A DNA stretch of 64,000 bases, from positions 1 to 64,000 of the forward strand of contig JAGANG010000025.1 of NCBI GenBank assembly GCA_017624275.1, read 5' to 3'. The notes beneath the pieces are model-generated. The model did not search any database. It was not told where the DNA came from and saw only the letters and a list, made by a program, of their open reading frames with translations. How positions within the stretch are numbered: position 1 is the stretch's first letter; the number at the start of each line of letters is the position of its first letter. The position numbers were made by a program, and so were the translations under genes. This document shows, in pieces, positions 15,400-24,930 of this stretch. This stretch comes from Spirochaetales bacterium. GTDB lineage: Bacteria > Spirochaetota > GWE2-31-10.

Positions 15400-16329
15400 T
15401 TATTGGGCATATCGTTTCACTAATTCATAAGCAAATCGATATGCATTTTTTATTTCTGTACAATTTTCAAACCAGTCTTTATTACGAATCATTCTGTCTT
15501 CAAAGAAATTTTTTAATTCTTTCATTGTAATTCTTTTTATCTGTTCTGAAGTTAAAGTCGTATTATAAACATCAAGCATTACGGCAAAATCGTTTAAAAG
15601 CGGAACTTTCATTGCAGAAGAAACAATATTAGGCGAAAGAGTTTTTATTTTCTGTAACAGTTTAAAACAAGTTTCCGCATCGTATTTAAAATTATGCAAA
15701 GGTTTAAAAGAAGCAAGCATACAAGCATTATGAGCTGCCACATTGCGAAGCCGTCTTACAGATTCAAAATGCTTTATATTCTCACAAGGAATTTCAAAAT
15801 ATTTATAATAGTATTCAAAGAAAATCGTAAAATCATAAAACGAAAGCAATTCGGTAATATTCCAAACAGCCAATTTTTCTAAATGTTTAATTTCTGAAGC
15901 ACTGTAACTGGCAAGATAAATTGTAGCAGTAACTGATTCTTTAATTTTTGGATGTTTTTCAAAAAAATCTTCTACAACTTTATATCCGTCATCACGAGAA
16001 TTTTCTTGGCAATCATTTACAAGTTTAACTTTTAAATAATGTTCCAAATCTATGGTAAGTTTTAAAATTAATTTTCTGAAATGCATATCAATAGTAGAAA
16101 GTTCTACCAAATGACCGAAATCCAGCCCTACATATTTTCCTGTTTTCGATTTCTTTTCAAAATCACACGCATAATGTTTTAATCGGAAATAATAATTATG
16201 TTCCGAAAGAAAATGCCTTGCATAATCTTCTGTTTTATAATTAAAAGTAACTCCTAAATCATTTTTTAAATAATTGATTATTTGTTCTACATTTAATTTT
16301 TGTTCAGATTTTGTCTCTTTTTTTGCCAT
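15400..16329 (-). CDS. Abi_2 family (AbiD/AbiF-like) HEPN protein
   Basis: The 309 residues match the Abi_2 family: an N-terminal region with LSEHNYYFRLKHYACDF, then FGHLVELSTIDMHFRKLI, and RRLRNVAAHNACM near 195-207. That last segment contains the R-x4-H motif of HEPN ribonucleases. Abi_2 proteins act in abortive phage infection and some as RNase toxins. It stands alone with no obvious antitoxin partner. It belongs to a 10-kb stretch rich in defence-like and horizontally acquired genes. Phage defence is likely from the family but not shown. Confidence 0.88.
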   Translation of the reverse strand: MAKKETKSEQKLNVEQIINYLKNDLGVTFNYKTEDYARHFLSEHNYYFRLKHYACDFEKKSKTGKYVGLDFGHLVELSTIDMHFRKLILKLTIDLEHYLKVKLVNDCQENSRDDGYKVVEDFFEKHPKIKESVTATIYLASYSASEIKHLEKLAVWNITELLSFYDFTIFFEYYYKYFEIPCENIKHFESVRRLRNVAAHNACMLASFKPLHNFKYDAETCFKLLQKIKTLSPNIVSSAMKVPLLNDFAVMLDVYNTTLTSEQIKRITMKELKNFFEDRMIRNKDWFENCTEIKNAYRFAYELVKRYAQ

Positions 16330-16349
16330 AAAATCTCCGTATTCTTTAT

Positions 16350-17009
16350 TTATTTTATGCTGTTTGTTATTTGCAACAATTCATTTCGCCATTTTCCGAA
16401 AAGCTTCGTTATATAACCAAGTTCTGCACCTACAAGAAGTGCCGCAATCAAAGTCCCTATTCCTACACTTTCAAAAGTGTGCAATGCCGCAAAACAAGTT
16501 ATTCCGGAAATTAAAACCATAACCGAATCGAGTATTATTTTTACATTCGAAAACTTCAATTTCGTTACTATAGAAATAGCTTCTACAATTCCCTCTCCGG
16601 CAAGCGGCATAACATTCGCCGGAATATAAAAAAATATTCCTATCGCAACCAAAATCGTACTTATTAACATAAGAATCATTTTCCAAATCATGCTGTCGGG
16701 TGTCGGAATAAATGAAACTAAATAATTGCAAAATGTTGTGAAATACCCAAAAATTATACCGGCAAGTATCTGAAAGAAATTAGCAGGATTAAATTTTTTT
16801 CCTAAAAGGAGCAGCTGCAACAACACAAGTACGCAATGAAAAATTATTGTCGCTTTGCCCATTTCTATTCCCCAAACGCAAGTCATAGTATAAGGAACAG
16901 AACTTAACGGTGATACTCCCAAATCTGATTTTACAGATATTGCGATTCCTATTGTTAAAATAAATAAGCCTAAAAGATACATAGGAATTCTTATTTGCAA
17001 ATTCTTCAC
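16350..17009 (-). CDS. YczE/YyaS-like integral membrane protein
   Basis: The 219 residues form about five or six hydrophobic segments. The N-terminal LLGLFILTIGIAISVKSDLG, followed by SPLSSVPYT, is the hallmark of the YczE/YitT-like membrane family. The function of these proteins is unsettled; Bacillus YczE affects lipopeptide production. It starts 72 bases from the divergent MBL-fold gene. It lies in the inner membrane and its substrate is unknown. Confidence 0.8.
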   Translation of the reverse strand: MKNLQIRIPMYLLGLFILTIGIAISVKSDLGVSPLSSVPYTMTCVWGIEMGKATIIFHCVLVLLQLLLLGKKFNPANFFQILAGIIFGYFTTFCNYLVSFIPTPDSMIWKMILMLISTILVAIGIFFYIPANVMPLAGEGIVEAISIVTKLKFSNVKIILDSVMVLISGITCFAALHTFESVGIGTLIAALLVGAELGYITKLFGKWRNELLQITNSIK

Positions 17010-17081
17010 AAATCATTCTCCGTACAATTTTCAAACTATTTATGGTATAAAATCTACATCATAAATTTCAAGGAAAATCGA

Positions 17082-17873
17082 ATGAAAATTATTTCCCTGT
17101 TAGAAAATACTTGTAAAACTGAAAATTTCCAAACAGAACACGGGCTTAGTTTGTACATAGAATCTAATAATAAAAAAATTCTTTTTGATATGGGGCAATC
17201 CGATTTATTTGCAAAAAATGCTGAAAAATTAGGCGTAAATCTTACTGATATAGATTTTGCAATTCTTTCACACGGACATTATGACCACGGCGGCGGAATG
17301 GAAACTTTTTTGCAAATTAATAAAAATGCTCCGATTTACATCAGTCGCCATGCATTTGAAAATCATTATAACGGAACAAAAAAGTTTATCGGATTGGATA
17401 AGCAAATATCAAAAAATAATCGATTGGTATTTACCGAAGATTATCTGGAAATATCCGCAAATTTTGAACTTTTTTCGTGTAATAAAGAAAATCATCCATA
17501 CAAAACTAATCCATTTGGACTTACAATATTTGAAGATAATACTTTTTATCCTGAAGATTTCCGTCATGAACAATATTTTCTTGTACGTGAAAATGACAAA
17601 CGCATACTTTTCAGCGGCTGCTCACATAAGGGGATTTTAAATATTATGGAATGGTTTAAACCTAACATTTTAATAGGTGGTTTTCATTTTAAAGATTTGG
17701 ATCCTTCCGACAAGGACGATACTCGACTTTTCGAGGCGGCTCAGATTTTGAAAACATATAACACGAAATATTTTACTTGCCATTGTACCGGCGTAGACCA
17801 ATTTAATTTTCTAAAAAGCATTATGAATCAGCAATTGGAATACATTTCTACCGGACAAATTATCGAAATATAA
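17082..17873 (+). CDS. MBL-fold metallohydrolase (COG1237 type)
   Basis: The 263 residues start at ATG 17082 behind AAGGA; an open frame extends further upstream but without a ribosome site. The metal motif HGHYDHGGG is at about 64-72, and further metal-ligand candidates follow in FSGCSHKG and the C-terminal YFTCHCTG. This pattern fits the COG1237 group, which includes enzymes annotated as dihydropterin-ribofuranosylaminobenzene phosphate synthases. In bacteria the true substrate is unknown. It ends five bases before the convergent mnmA stop. Confidence 0.85.
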   Translation: MKIISLLENTCKTENFQTEHGLSLYIESNNKKILFDMGQSDLFAKNAEKLGVNLTDIDFAILSHGHYDHGGGMETFLQINKNAPIYISRHAFENHYNGTKKFIGLDKQISKNNRLVFTEDYLEISANFELFSCNKENHPYKTNPFGLTIFEDNTFYPEDFRHEQYFLVRENDKRILFSGCSHKGILNIMEWFKPNILIGGFHFKDLDPSDKDDTRLFEAAQILKTYNTKYFTCHCTGVDQFNFLKSIMNQQLEYISTGQIIEI

Positions 17874-17878
17874 AATCT

Positions 17879-18916
17879 TTACTGAATTACGGCTCCGCCG
17901 GCAACTATCGATTTTTCATCTCCGTTACCGTCATACAAAACTACATGTTGCCCGGCAGCCGCCCAAGGTGTCGATTCTTTTAATAATATACATTCATTTT
18001 CAATATTTTTAACCGGAACAAAACCGGCAGAAGAACGCAATCTGGCAGTAAGATTTTCTTGATTCTCTTTTAATTTGTATTTTCCGTGTAAGACTAATTG
18101 TTTAATATTTATTTTATCTTTGTATAAAGACGCATAATCACCGACAATTATTTTGTTTTCTTCCGGAATTATCTCTGTAATAAACAACGGCTTGTTTTCT
18201 TTTAGTCCCAAGCCTCGCCGCTGTCCTATCGTATACAATGGATAACCGCAATGTTCACCCAGTTTTTTTCCGTTGCTATCAATTATTTCGCCAGGCAGAA
18301 ACTCAACTCCGTTATCTTTCAAAAATTGCATTATTCCGTCCGGAGCAAAACAAAGTCCCTGACTGTCTTTACGCTCTGCTGTCACCAAACCAATTTCTTT
18401 GGCAATATTGCGAACTTCTTCTTTATTTTTGCAATACGACAACGGAAAAACTATTTGTTCCAAATCCTCCGCAGACAAACGATACAACATATACGATTGA
18501 TCTTTAAATGTCGCATTCCATCTACGAATATATGATAATCCGTCATCTAAATTTTGTATCGCAGCGTAATGCCCTGTAGCAATTTTTGTGATTCCTTCAC
18601 GTTCTGCAATTTTTAATAATTTATCAAATTTGAAAACTGAATTACAAAGCGGACACGGCGACGGTGTAACACCTTTTTTATAATCGTTTATAAAGCCGTC
18701 AATTACAGACTTTTTAAAATCATCTTCACAATAATCAAAAATAAGTTCTATTCCCAAACGCTCCGCTGCACATGAAGCAAAATCAATATTTTCATGTTGA
18801 TTATTATTTATAAGCAATTGAACGCCGACTACTTCATAACCGGCACGCTGCAAAAGAAAAGCGGAGACGCTGCTGTCAACACCTCCGCTAAATCCCACAA
18901 TTATTTTTTCTTTCAT
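17879..18916 (-). CDS. mnmA: tRNA-specific 2-thiouridylase MnmA
   Basis: MnmA puts sulfur on uridine 34 of Lys, Glu and Gln tRNAs. The 345 residues have the ATP pyrophosphatase loop GFSGGVDSS at 8-16, the first catalytic Cys in PCPLCN near 90, KDQSYMLYRL, the second Cys in DSQGLCFA, and YTIGQRRGLG. The beta-barrel end AAAGQHVVLYDG is intact. The first Cys motif CPLCN differs from the commoner PD-x-x-CN. It is the last gene of a six-gene minus-strand operon, nine bases after a lipoprotein gene. Confidence 0.95.
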   Translation of the reverse strand: MKEKIIVGFSGGVDSSVSAFLLQRAGYEVVGVQLLINNNQHENIDFASCAAERLGIELIFDYCEDDFKKSVIDGFINDYKKGVTPSPCPLCNSVFKFDKLLKIAEREGITKIATGHYAAIQNLDDGLSYIRRWNATFKDQSYMLYRLSAEDLEQIVFPLSYCKNKEEVRNIAKEIGLVTAERKDSQGLCFAPDGIMQFLKDNGVEFLPGEIIDSNGKKLGEHCGYPLYTIGQRRGLGLKENKPLFITEIIPEENKIIVGDYASLYKDKINIKQLVLHGKYKLKENQENLTARLRSSAGFVPVKNIENECILLKESTPWAAAGQHVVLYDGNGDEKSIVAGGAVIQ

Positions 18917-18925
18917 AAATAACCG

Positions 18926-19801
18926 CTAATCTTTTAATTTTCCGTCATAATCTTTGTAAATAAACTTCTTTTTGCCGTCATAACAAAATGCTCCTTCTAC
19001 AGAAACCAATGAAAACGCATCATCGGTATTTTGAAAAAGATTATATTGCAAAATATAAAAATACAAACTTCCGCTTTTCCCTTCATGAATAAAATGCGGA
19101 ATATCAATTTGCAAAGTTACATAATCAGAATTCTCATATGAACCATTACACCAGCTCCATGCCCCATTATATTCAGTTCCTGCAACTTTATCTAAAGTTA
19201 AACTTTTACTTTCAGGCTTATCTGATTTTTTGTTAAAAATATCTTGCTCTTTTAACTCTTCTACAATAGTTTTCACCAACGGGTCAAAGATTTCTTTTTC
19301 TTGTTTGATTGTCAATATATCACCTGTAAAAGATGCATCCTCAGTAATAAAATTCTTCACATCGGCATTTTCTTCCGCCACCATTCTGAATGAATATTTC
19401 CCGGTAGGAGTCTTTTCGTCATCGGCAAGATACTCCAACAATGTAAAAGAGAACTTCTTTTCTTGCAAATATATCAATCCGGAAGCATCAATTGCCGGAC
19501 AATATTTAGTCACTGTATCACATTGATATTGATTAGCACCTAAATCTTCAACTTTTCCTGTCACTAAATCAGACAAAGATGTCAATAGATTATAACTGGG
19601 CCTGCTTCCGTCAAGAGCCGCTACCATATATTTCCCTTCTTTGTAGTCATTAACAGTAACTATACCGTGAAGTTTCTCTTCATAATACTCACGAGCTTCT
19701 GACTTTTGTACATTTTCTGAAAGTACATAGCGATGTTCCGTACTCTCACACGAAAAAAACATCACACAAGGAATACACAATAAAAAAAGTTTTTTAAACA
19801 T
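18926..19801 (-). CDS. Lipoprotein of unknown function
   Basis: The 291 residues begin with a lipoprotein signal: MFKKLFLLCIPCVMFFSC, with acylated Cys at about residue 18. The mature part has mixed alpha/beta character and no known domain. It sits in an operon with a FadL-like barrel, an M48 protease and an SH3 protein, so an envelope task is likely. It is 9 bases from mnmA and 20 bases from the barrel gene. Confidence 0.75.
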   Translation of the reverse strand: MFKKLFLLCIPCVMFFSCESTEHRYVLSENVQKSEAREYYEEKLHGIVTVNDYKEGKYMVAALDGSRPSYNLLTSLSDLVTGKVEDLGANQYQCDTVTKYCPAIDASGLIYLQEKKFSFTLLEYLADDEKTPTGKYSFRMVAEENADVKNFITEDASFTGDILTIKQEKEIFDPLVKTIVEELKEQDIFNKKSDKPESKSLTLDKVAGTEYNGAWSWCNGSYENSDYVTLQIDIPHFIHEGKSGSLYFYILQYNLFQNTDDAFSLVSVEGAFCYDGKKKFIYKDYDGKLKD

Positions 19802-19821
19802 CTTTACCTGCCTCCTCGTAT

Positions 19822-21138
19822 TTAGAAAGAATATCCGCCGGAAATAAATACTGTCACGGCAAAAGCTTCCAAATCTTGAATAGCAGTAGAACCGCCTATC
19901 ATCTGAGCTTTACCCACACCGCCGGAAATTGTTGCACCGAGATTTACCGACATTGACGCTGTCGCATATCCTATACTGAAACTTCCGCCGTACATATTCA
20001 CATGATCAAGCTGGTCAGTCTTTCCGCTTTCAAGTTCCGGAGTATTGGCATTATCCGTAAAGAAACCAAGTCTCAATGGGAAGTTTTGTGTGATGTACCA
20101 TTCTATCCCTGTAGAAAGATTCCACGTAAACCAATTATGAAAATCTGCATATTCATTTTTTTCATCTTGAACAGCCACATAAAAACTTCCGTCAAGTGAC
20201 ACCACGAGCGACTTATTAATAAATCCGGCAATCCCGATTGTCTGTTTTACAAATGTGGAACGAAATAAACCGTCCTCAAAAATATTGATTACGTCATTTT
20301 CTTTAGAAACAACATTTGCATCAAAATATCCTAAAGCTAAATTAGGACTATTAAGCCCATTTAATGCAGTAACCTTGTTCGATTTTACATCAACTAAATG
20401 TAATGGCATACTGGCAGAGTAACCGATAGACAAATATTTTATAGGCATATACTGAATCCCAAAATTACCCACAAGACTGACTATATCATCACGTATATAC
20501 TGCGATGAAAAAGACGTTTGCGATGACTCATTTTCTAAATTATAAACCTGGCTTTGCTGAAAAATTTGGCGGTTGTTCGTATAGCGAACAAACAAACCGA
20601 AACCTATAGACAGCTGCTTAGACGGCAAAAATGAAAATGACGGACCGGCTTCATAAACCATATAAGTTTTGCTTAAGTCCACATTTAAATTATTTGTATA
20701 TTTTACCCCGTCTGTTGATGTAGGGATTTTGAAAGAATCACGCTGGTCGTACAATTCACTGTCCGGACTGGCTACGGTAAATGCAAAAGTGAAATGTTTA
20801 TATTTCTGCAAAAAACCGAAAAAGTTCGGAATAAAAGAAAAAGAGCGACGAGTGTAATCAATAGATTCTTTAGCACCGTCAAACTTTATTCCTTTATAGA
20901 TGAACTGTTTATATTGAATTGCATTTGCCGAAAGTGAGAAATAATTCGATGATGAAAACGACAATCCCGCCGGATTGTAATAAACACCTTCCGGGCCGTC
21001 GGCAATCGCACAATAAGCACCACCCATACTTGCGGCTCTGTCCCCGATAAAGAAATTATTAAAATGATAATCATCTGCAAAAATCAAATGCATACAGAAC
21101 ATCATCATTATTAAAAAAATATTTTTCTTGAAATTCAT
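19822..21138 (-). CDS. UPF0164/FadL-like outer-membrane beta-barrel protein
   Basis: The 438 residues have a cleavable signal peptide (MNFKKNIFLIMMMFCMHLIFA) and the family opening FIGDRAASMGGAYCAIADG, then GVYYNPAGLSF. This is the UPF0164 pattern of treponemes, now viewed as FadL-like long-chain fatty acid channels. Many amphipathic beta strands follow and the protein ends in aromatic GGYSF, a usual barrel signal. It probably lies in the outer membrane and takes up fatty acids or other hydrophobic nutrients. It shares an operon with other envelope genes. Confidence 0.88.
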   Translation of the reverse strand: MNFKKNIFLIMMMFCMHLIFADDYHFNNFFIGDRAASMGGAYCAIADGPEGVYYNPAGLSFSSSNYFSLSANAIQYKQFIYKGIKFDGAKESIDYTRRSFSFIPNFFGFLQKYKHFTFAFTVASPDSELYDQRDSFKIPTSTDGVKYTNNLNVDLSKTYMVYEAGPSFSFLPSKQLSIGFGLFVRYTNNRQIFQQSQVYNLENESSQTSFSSQYIRDDIVSLVGNFGIQYMPIKYLSIGYSASMPLHLVDVKSNKVTALNGLNSPNLALGYFDANVVSKENDVINIFEDGLFRSTFVKQTIGIAGFINKSLVVSLDGSFYVAVQDEKNEYADFHNWFTWNLSTGIEWYITQNFPLRLGFFTDNANTPELESGKTDQLDHVNMYGGSFSIGYATASMSVNLGATISGGVGKAQMIGGSTAIQDLEAFAVTVFISGGYSF

Positions 21139-21147
21139 AAAATAATC

Positions 21148-21996
21148 CTACTCCAAAGAATTCAGTTGATTCATAAAATTATTAAAATTTTCACTGACCG
21201 GTAAAGTTCGCACATCGAAAGATTTAAAAACTTCCAATTTTGCAAGTCGCTCATTCATCGGCGGATGAGTTTTGTCAAGTTCTTGCAATGAAGCATCACC
21301 TTTTTTTGCTTCAAGTCGTTGTAAATAAGCAACATAATCATCAATATTTACATTTAATGATAGAAGTAATTCACCTGCGTATTCATCTGCTTCAAATTCC
21401 GTATCAGCTGCAAATCCTTCTATAAATAATCGTTCTTCTATTTTTTCAGAAACTTGTGCTGCCATTGTAGAAACGACTTGACGAGGTCCTGCAATAAAGC
21501 GAGCCAGAATCTCGAAAAAGTTCATCTTAGTTTCAATCTTTACGTTATTTGTAATATGGTATTTATTGATATGCCCCAACTCATGAGCTATTACGCCGGC
21601 CAACTCCCCCGGAGTTTGCAATGCTTTTAATGCACCTTTTGTAATCAATATATAACCGCCGGGCAAAGAATAAGCATTCACAGAGTCAGTATTCAATACT
21701 GCAAAATAGTAATCAAACTCTTGTCTGGCACAATACAAAGCAATACTTTTTCCGAATTTATTCAAATAAGCCGTAAGAGCTTCATCTCGAATTACTCCGT
21801 ATTTACCGGCAAGTTTTGCAAATGCCGCACTACCTATTTCTTTTTCCTTTTCTGCAATTTCCAGCGTTTCTTTTTGTTCAGAAGTGATGACATTGTCTTT
21901 TGTCGTCGCACATGAACATATCACAAACAAAGAAACTATTATTAAAAAACATCTGGATAAAAAATGTCTTTTAATATCAAGAGAAAATCTTTTCAT
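21148..21996 (-). CDS. M48-family metalloprotease lipoprotein
   Basis: The 282 residues start with a signal ending FVICSC, so the protein is lipid-anchored. The zinc motif HELGH lies in GVIAHELGHINKYH at about 136-149. EFEADEYAGELL supplies the third zinc ligand (Glu). This domain pattern equals BepA/LoiP-type periplasmic proteases, which control outer-membrane protein assembly. The neighbouring FadL-like barrel makes such a role attractive here. It is transcribed in the six-gene operon. Confidence 0.93.
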   Translation of the reverse strand: MKRFSLDIKRHFLSRCFLIIVSLFVICSCATTKDNVITSEQKETLEIAEKEKEIGSAAFAKLAGKYGVIRDEALTAYLNKFGKSIALYCARQEFDYYFAVLNTDSVNAYSLPGGYILITKGALKALQTPGELAGVIAHELGHINKYHITNNVKIETKMNFFEILARFIAGPRQVVSTMAAQVSEKIEERLFIEGFAADTEFEADEYAGELLLSLNVNIDDYVAYLQRLEAKKGDASLQELDKTHPPMNERLAKLEVFKSFDVRTLPVSENFNNFMNQLNSLE

Positions 21997-22016
21997 TTGT
22001 TCTCCTCACTTTTTAC

Positions 22017-22496
22017 TTATTTTTCGTAAAAGCCTTCTACTTCGGCTTCTGAAAAATTGAAATTCTCTTCAATCCATTTTAATGAATTAAAATCATAATT
22101 ACTGAATTTCATGTTTTCTCTTTCACGAACATTTTCAGAACCAAGCCCTCTGATTGCCGCAGCTGATGTAGAATAAACAGATGCTCTTTTTCTTACATCC
22201 ATATTCACAAAATCTTTCATTGAAGAATTCCCCATCGTTACGGTAGCATTCGGTGCTTTCCCAATAAATGCTTTCTGTACAAAACCTTCAACTCCGTCTT
22301 TACTGATTTTTATCCATCGCCCACTTTCTTCCAAACACTCGACTTTATCACCGTTTTTCAATACAGTAAGTTTAGCAGAAGAAAATTGAGCTTCCGACAA
22401 AACCGGACATAATTTTGCAGTAACATATCCCGGAGCTGCAAAAGCCGAAACCACAGTACACACTACAAAAAGTAAACAAAAAAATTGTTTTTTCAT
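22017..22496 (-). CDS. Secreted SH3-like domain protein
   Basis: The 159 residues start at ATG 22496, where AGGAGG stands six to seven bases upstream; a longer reading to 22538 has no ribosome site. A signal peptide ends at SAFA. A bacterial SH3-type domain follows, with VLKNGDKVECLEESGRWIKI and GVEGFVQKAFIG. The C-terminal third is helical and unassigned. It is probably periplasmic, binding peptidoglycan or peptides. It lies between the cyclase and the M48 protease genes. Confidence 0.82.
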   Translation of the reverse strand: MKKQFFCLLFVVCTVVSAFAAPGYVTAKLCPVLSEAQFSSAKLTVLKNGDKVECLEESGRWIKISKDGVEGFVQKAFIGKAPNATVTMGNSSMKDFVNMDVRKRASVYSTSAAAIRGLGSENVRERENMKFSNYDFNSLKWIEENFNFSEAEVEGFYEK

Positions 22497-22573
22497 AACA
22501 AGCCTCCTATGTATAGAAAAAATATATAATTTTAACATTTTTTAGATGTATTTCAAATAATTATAAAAATATT

Positions 22574-24799
22574 TTATTTATCGGTCATTGTCCATGTTCC
22601 GCTCCAATTTGCAGGCGGCGGATTTTTTGTGAAATAATCACAACGTTCAACAAACACTTCAGCCAGCAGATTTAATACTTTAAATACTTTTGCACCTTTG
22701 CGGAACAACGCTTTTGATTTCGCAAAATCCTTTTTAAAGTAATATGAAAGTGCCACTTTAAAAGCTTTTGCTTCTTTTTCTAATATTTCAATTTCATCCT
22801 TGCGATCTGTGTATTTTGCATACTCAGCCAACGGAGTATAAATTCTGATTCCTTGAGCCTTACCTTTTACGGCAACTATATCAAGGAATGCACACAAATA
22901 ATGGTCTTTTACCTTTTGGTATGTGGATTCCGTAATAAGAACTTTTACTTTATAATACTTAGTCAGCCCTTCTACACGAGCACCCAAATTTACATTATCA
23001 CCGATTAACGTATAATCCAAACGTTTTGCCGAACCGATATTTCCCACAATCATATCACCGCTGTTTATTCCTACTCCGTTAGCCAATGAAGGATAACCTT
23101 CGGCTGCAAGTTCATCGTTAAGTTCTTTTAATTTTTCTTGCATTACGATAGCTGCACGCACTGCATTATAAGCCTGATTTTCATCTTCAGTAGGTGCACC
23201 CCAAAACGCCATTATTTCATCACCGACGATTTTATCGAGAGTCCCGTTAAAATCAAAAATAACATCAATCATTTTTTCCAAATAACGATTTAAAATACTT
23301 ACAACAATCTCCGGAGAATATCGTTCTGAAAACGTTGTAAAACTTCGAATATCACTGAACAATACCGTAATATCTCTTTTTTTACCGACTTCTCCCACCA
23401 AGCTGTCGTAATTTTTCAAAACTTCATCCATTACCGACGGAGCCAAATATTTCCCCATTGCAGTTTGAACACGTTTTTTTTCAGCTTCTTCGGAAAATGA
23501 AATAAAAACTAATGTTCCCAAATATGTCATCACCATTCCTAATAAAGGAATCAATATAGGCAATAAAATTCCCCAAAATTTAAGGAGCAACAATTCTACC
23601 AACACCACTAAAATTATAAAAGCAGCCCCGAAAATAGTTTTAAAATATTTATTCTTTCCATAAAGTACAAAAAGTGACATCATCACGATACAAAGCGAAA
23701 TTGCCAGCAACCATATAAAATCTGGAACTACATACAATCGTTGTTTTTTTAGAATATTACTCATTGCAGAAATGTGAATAAAAGGTCCGGCAAAGTTTTT
23801 TCCCATAGGAGTAACTTTATTATCTTTTAAACCGTTTGCCGATGAACCGATTACAACAATTTTATCTTTGAAAAAAGACGGCGGATAATCCAAAGAATCT
23901 ATGGATACACCTTGACGATATAATTGAACATTTTGATAAATACCGATAGCAGACAAAGTATTTTCTCCGAAACGTTCCAATGTGTCATAAAAGTTAATTC
24001 TGAAACGTCCCTCTTTATCCAAAGGAATTTTTACCAACAATTCATTATCACGCATAAGCAACAAATCTGAACCCACTAAAGCTAATTTAGTAGGTTGCAA
24101 TTTCATCATCAAGCCTCGTAATGCCAAACAAGGGTAATATTTACCTTGATATTTCAACAAAATATTACATCGTCTTGATATTCCGTCTGCATCTTCAACA
24201 TGATTTACAAGATGTATCATACTGGAACATTCATTTAATAACGGATAAGGCATTTGATAATCATTTAATTCCGGAATTTTAATTTTCGCCTTACTGTCAT
24301 CTACATCAATACTAAAATTATATTCCGCAGATTCCGGCAGCTGTTCTGTTTGATAAACCGAACTGATTTTTGAAAAGATAGCTGCGTGGCTTAGATTTCC
24401 GTAAACTGAACTTATAGCTGCAAAGTCGCTGTCTTCCGTACTGATATCTTCGTCCAAACGTTTGGAAGAAAGTTCAGTAAACAAAACATCGAATAAAACG
24501 GCTGCCGGTTCGCCCTCCATCATATATTCCACCATATTACCGAAAACACTTGCACGAGGCCACGGCCAACCACCATACAAAGATGACATTACACCAAGCG
24601 AATATTCATCAACATCGATAAAAACCAAATCTTTATTTACTTCTAACTTCTGATTAAAATATCTAAACCTAAGGTCTAAAAATTTATCCTCCATTAATTC
24701 AAAAACTCCGGAAATGTGAATCACAAACATTACGAAAATAATGCATGCCGAATAAATTAAGGAAAAGAACAAAGGTTTTTTAGCGTTTTTTGTTTTCAT
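22574..24799 (-). CDS. CHASE2-domain adenylate/guanylate cyclase
   Basis: The 741 residues are a membrane receptor cyclase. After one N-terminal membrane segment (about 12-30) comes an extracytoplasmic CHASE2 domain with LVFIDVDEYSLG and WPWPRASV. Three further membrane helices follow at about 360-440, then a class III cyclase domain. Its metal-binding Asp residues are in VLFSDIRSF (near 480) and IVGDEIMAFWG. It should make cAMP (or cGMP) in response to an unknown periplasmic signal. It is the first gene of the operon ending in mnmA. Substrate choice between ATP and GTP was not resolved. Confidence 0.93.
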   Translation of the reverse strand: MKTKNAKKPLFFSLIYSACIIFVMFVIHISGVFELMEDKFLDLRFRYFNQKLEVNKDLVFIDVDEYSLGVMSSLYGGWPWPRASVFGNMVEYMMEGEPAAVLFDVLFTELSSKRLDEDISTEDSDFAAISSVYGNLSHAAIFSKISSVYQTEQLPESAEYNFSIDVDDSKAKIKIPELNDYQMPYPLLNECSSMIHLVNHVEDADGISRRCNILLKYQGKYYPCLALRGLMMKLQPTKLALVGSDLLLMRDNELLVKIPLDKEGRFRINFYDTLERFGENTLSAIGIYQNVQLYRQGVSIDSLDYPPSFFKDKIVVIGSSANGLKDNKVTPMGKNFAGPFIHISAMSNILKKQRLYVVPDFIWLLAISLCIVMMSLFVLYGKNKYFKTIFGAAFIILVVLVELLLLKFWGILLPILIPLLGMVMTYLGTLVFISFSEEAEKKRVQTAMGKYLAPSVMDEVLKNYDSLVGEVGKKRDITVLFSDIRSFTTFSERYSPEIVVSILNRYLEKMIDVIFDFNGTLDKIVGDEIMAFWGAPTEDENQAYNAVRAAIVMQEKLKELNDELAAEGYPSLANGVGINSGDMIVGNIGSAKRLDYTLIGDNVNLGARVEGLTKYYKVKVLITESTYQKVKDHYLCAFLDIVAVKGKAQGIRIYTPLAEYAKYTDRKDEIEILEKEAKAFKVALSYYFKKDFAKSKALFRKGAKVFKVLNLLAEVFVERCDYFTKNPPPANWSGTWTMTDK

Positions 24800-24868
24800 A
24801 AAATTACTCCTGAATATTTCGAATAAGTTCTACTATTTTTTTTAAATATTTTAAATATCACAATGCAT

Positions 24869-24902
24869 AAAAAAACGACTTCCCCATTACTGAAGAAGCC
24901 GT
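24869..24902 (-). terminator. Terminator after the pullulanase gene
   Basis: On the minus strand, ACGGCTTC and GAAGTCGT form an 8-bp stem with one G-T pair, followed by seven T. It separates the pullulanase from the cyclase operon. Confidence 0.8.
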
Positions 24903-24930
24903 TAAAACTTATTTAGGAGTATATAAATTA

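Noticed and set aside
16995-17081. N-terminal extension of the MBL-fold protein
   Set aside because: It has no ribosome site, runs into the divergent membrane-protein gene, and family proteins begin at about the ATG at 17082.
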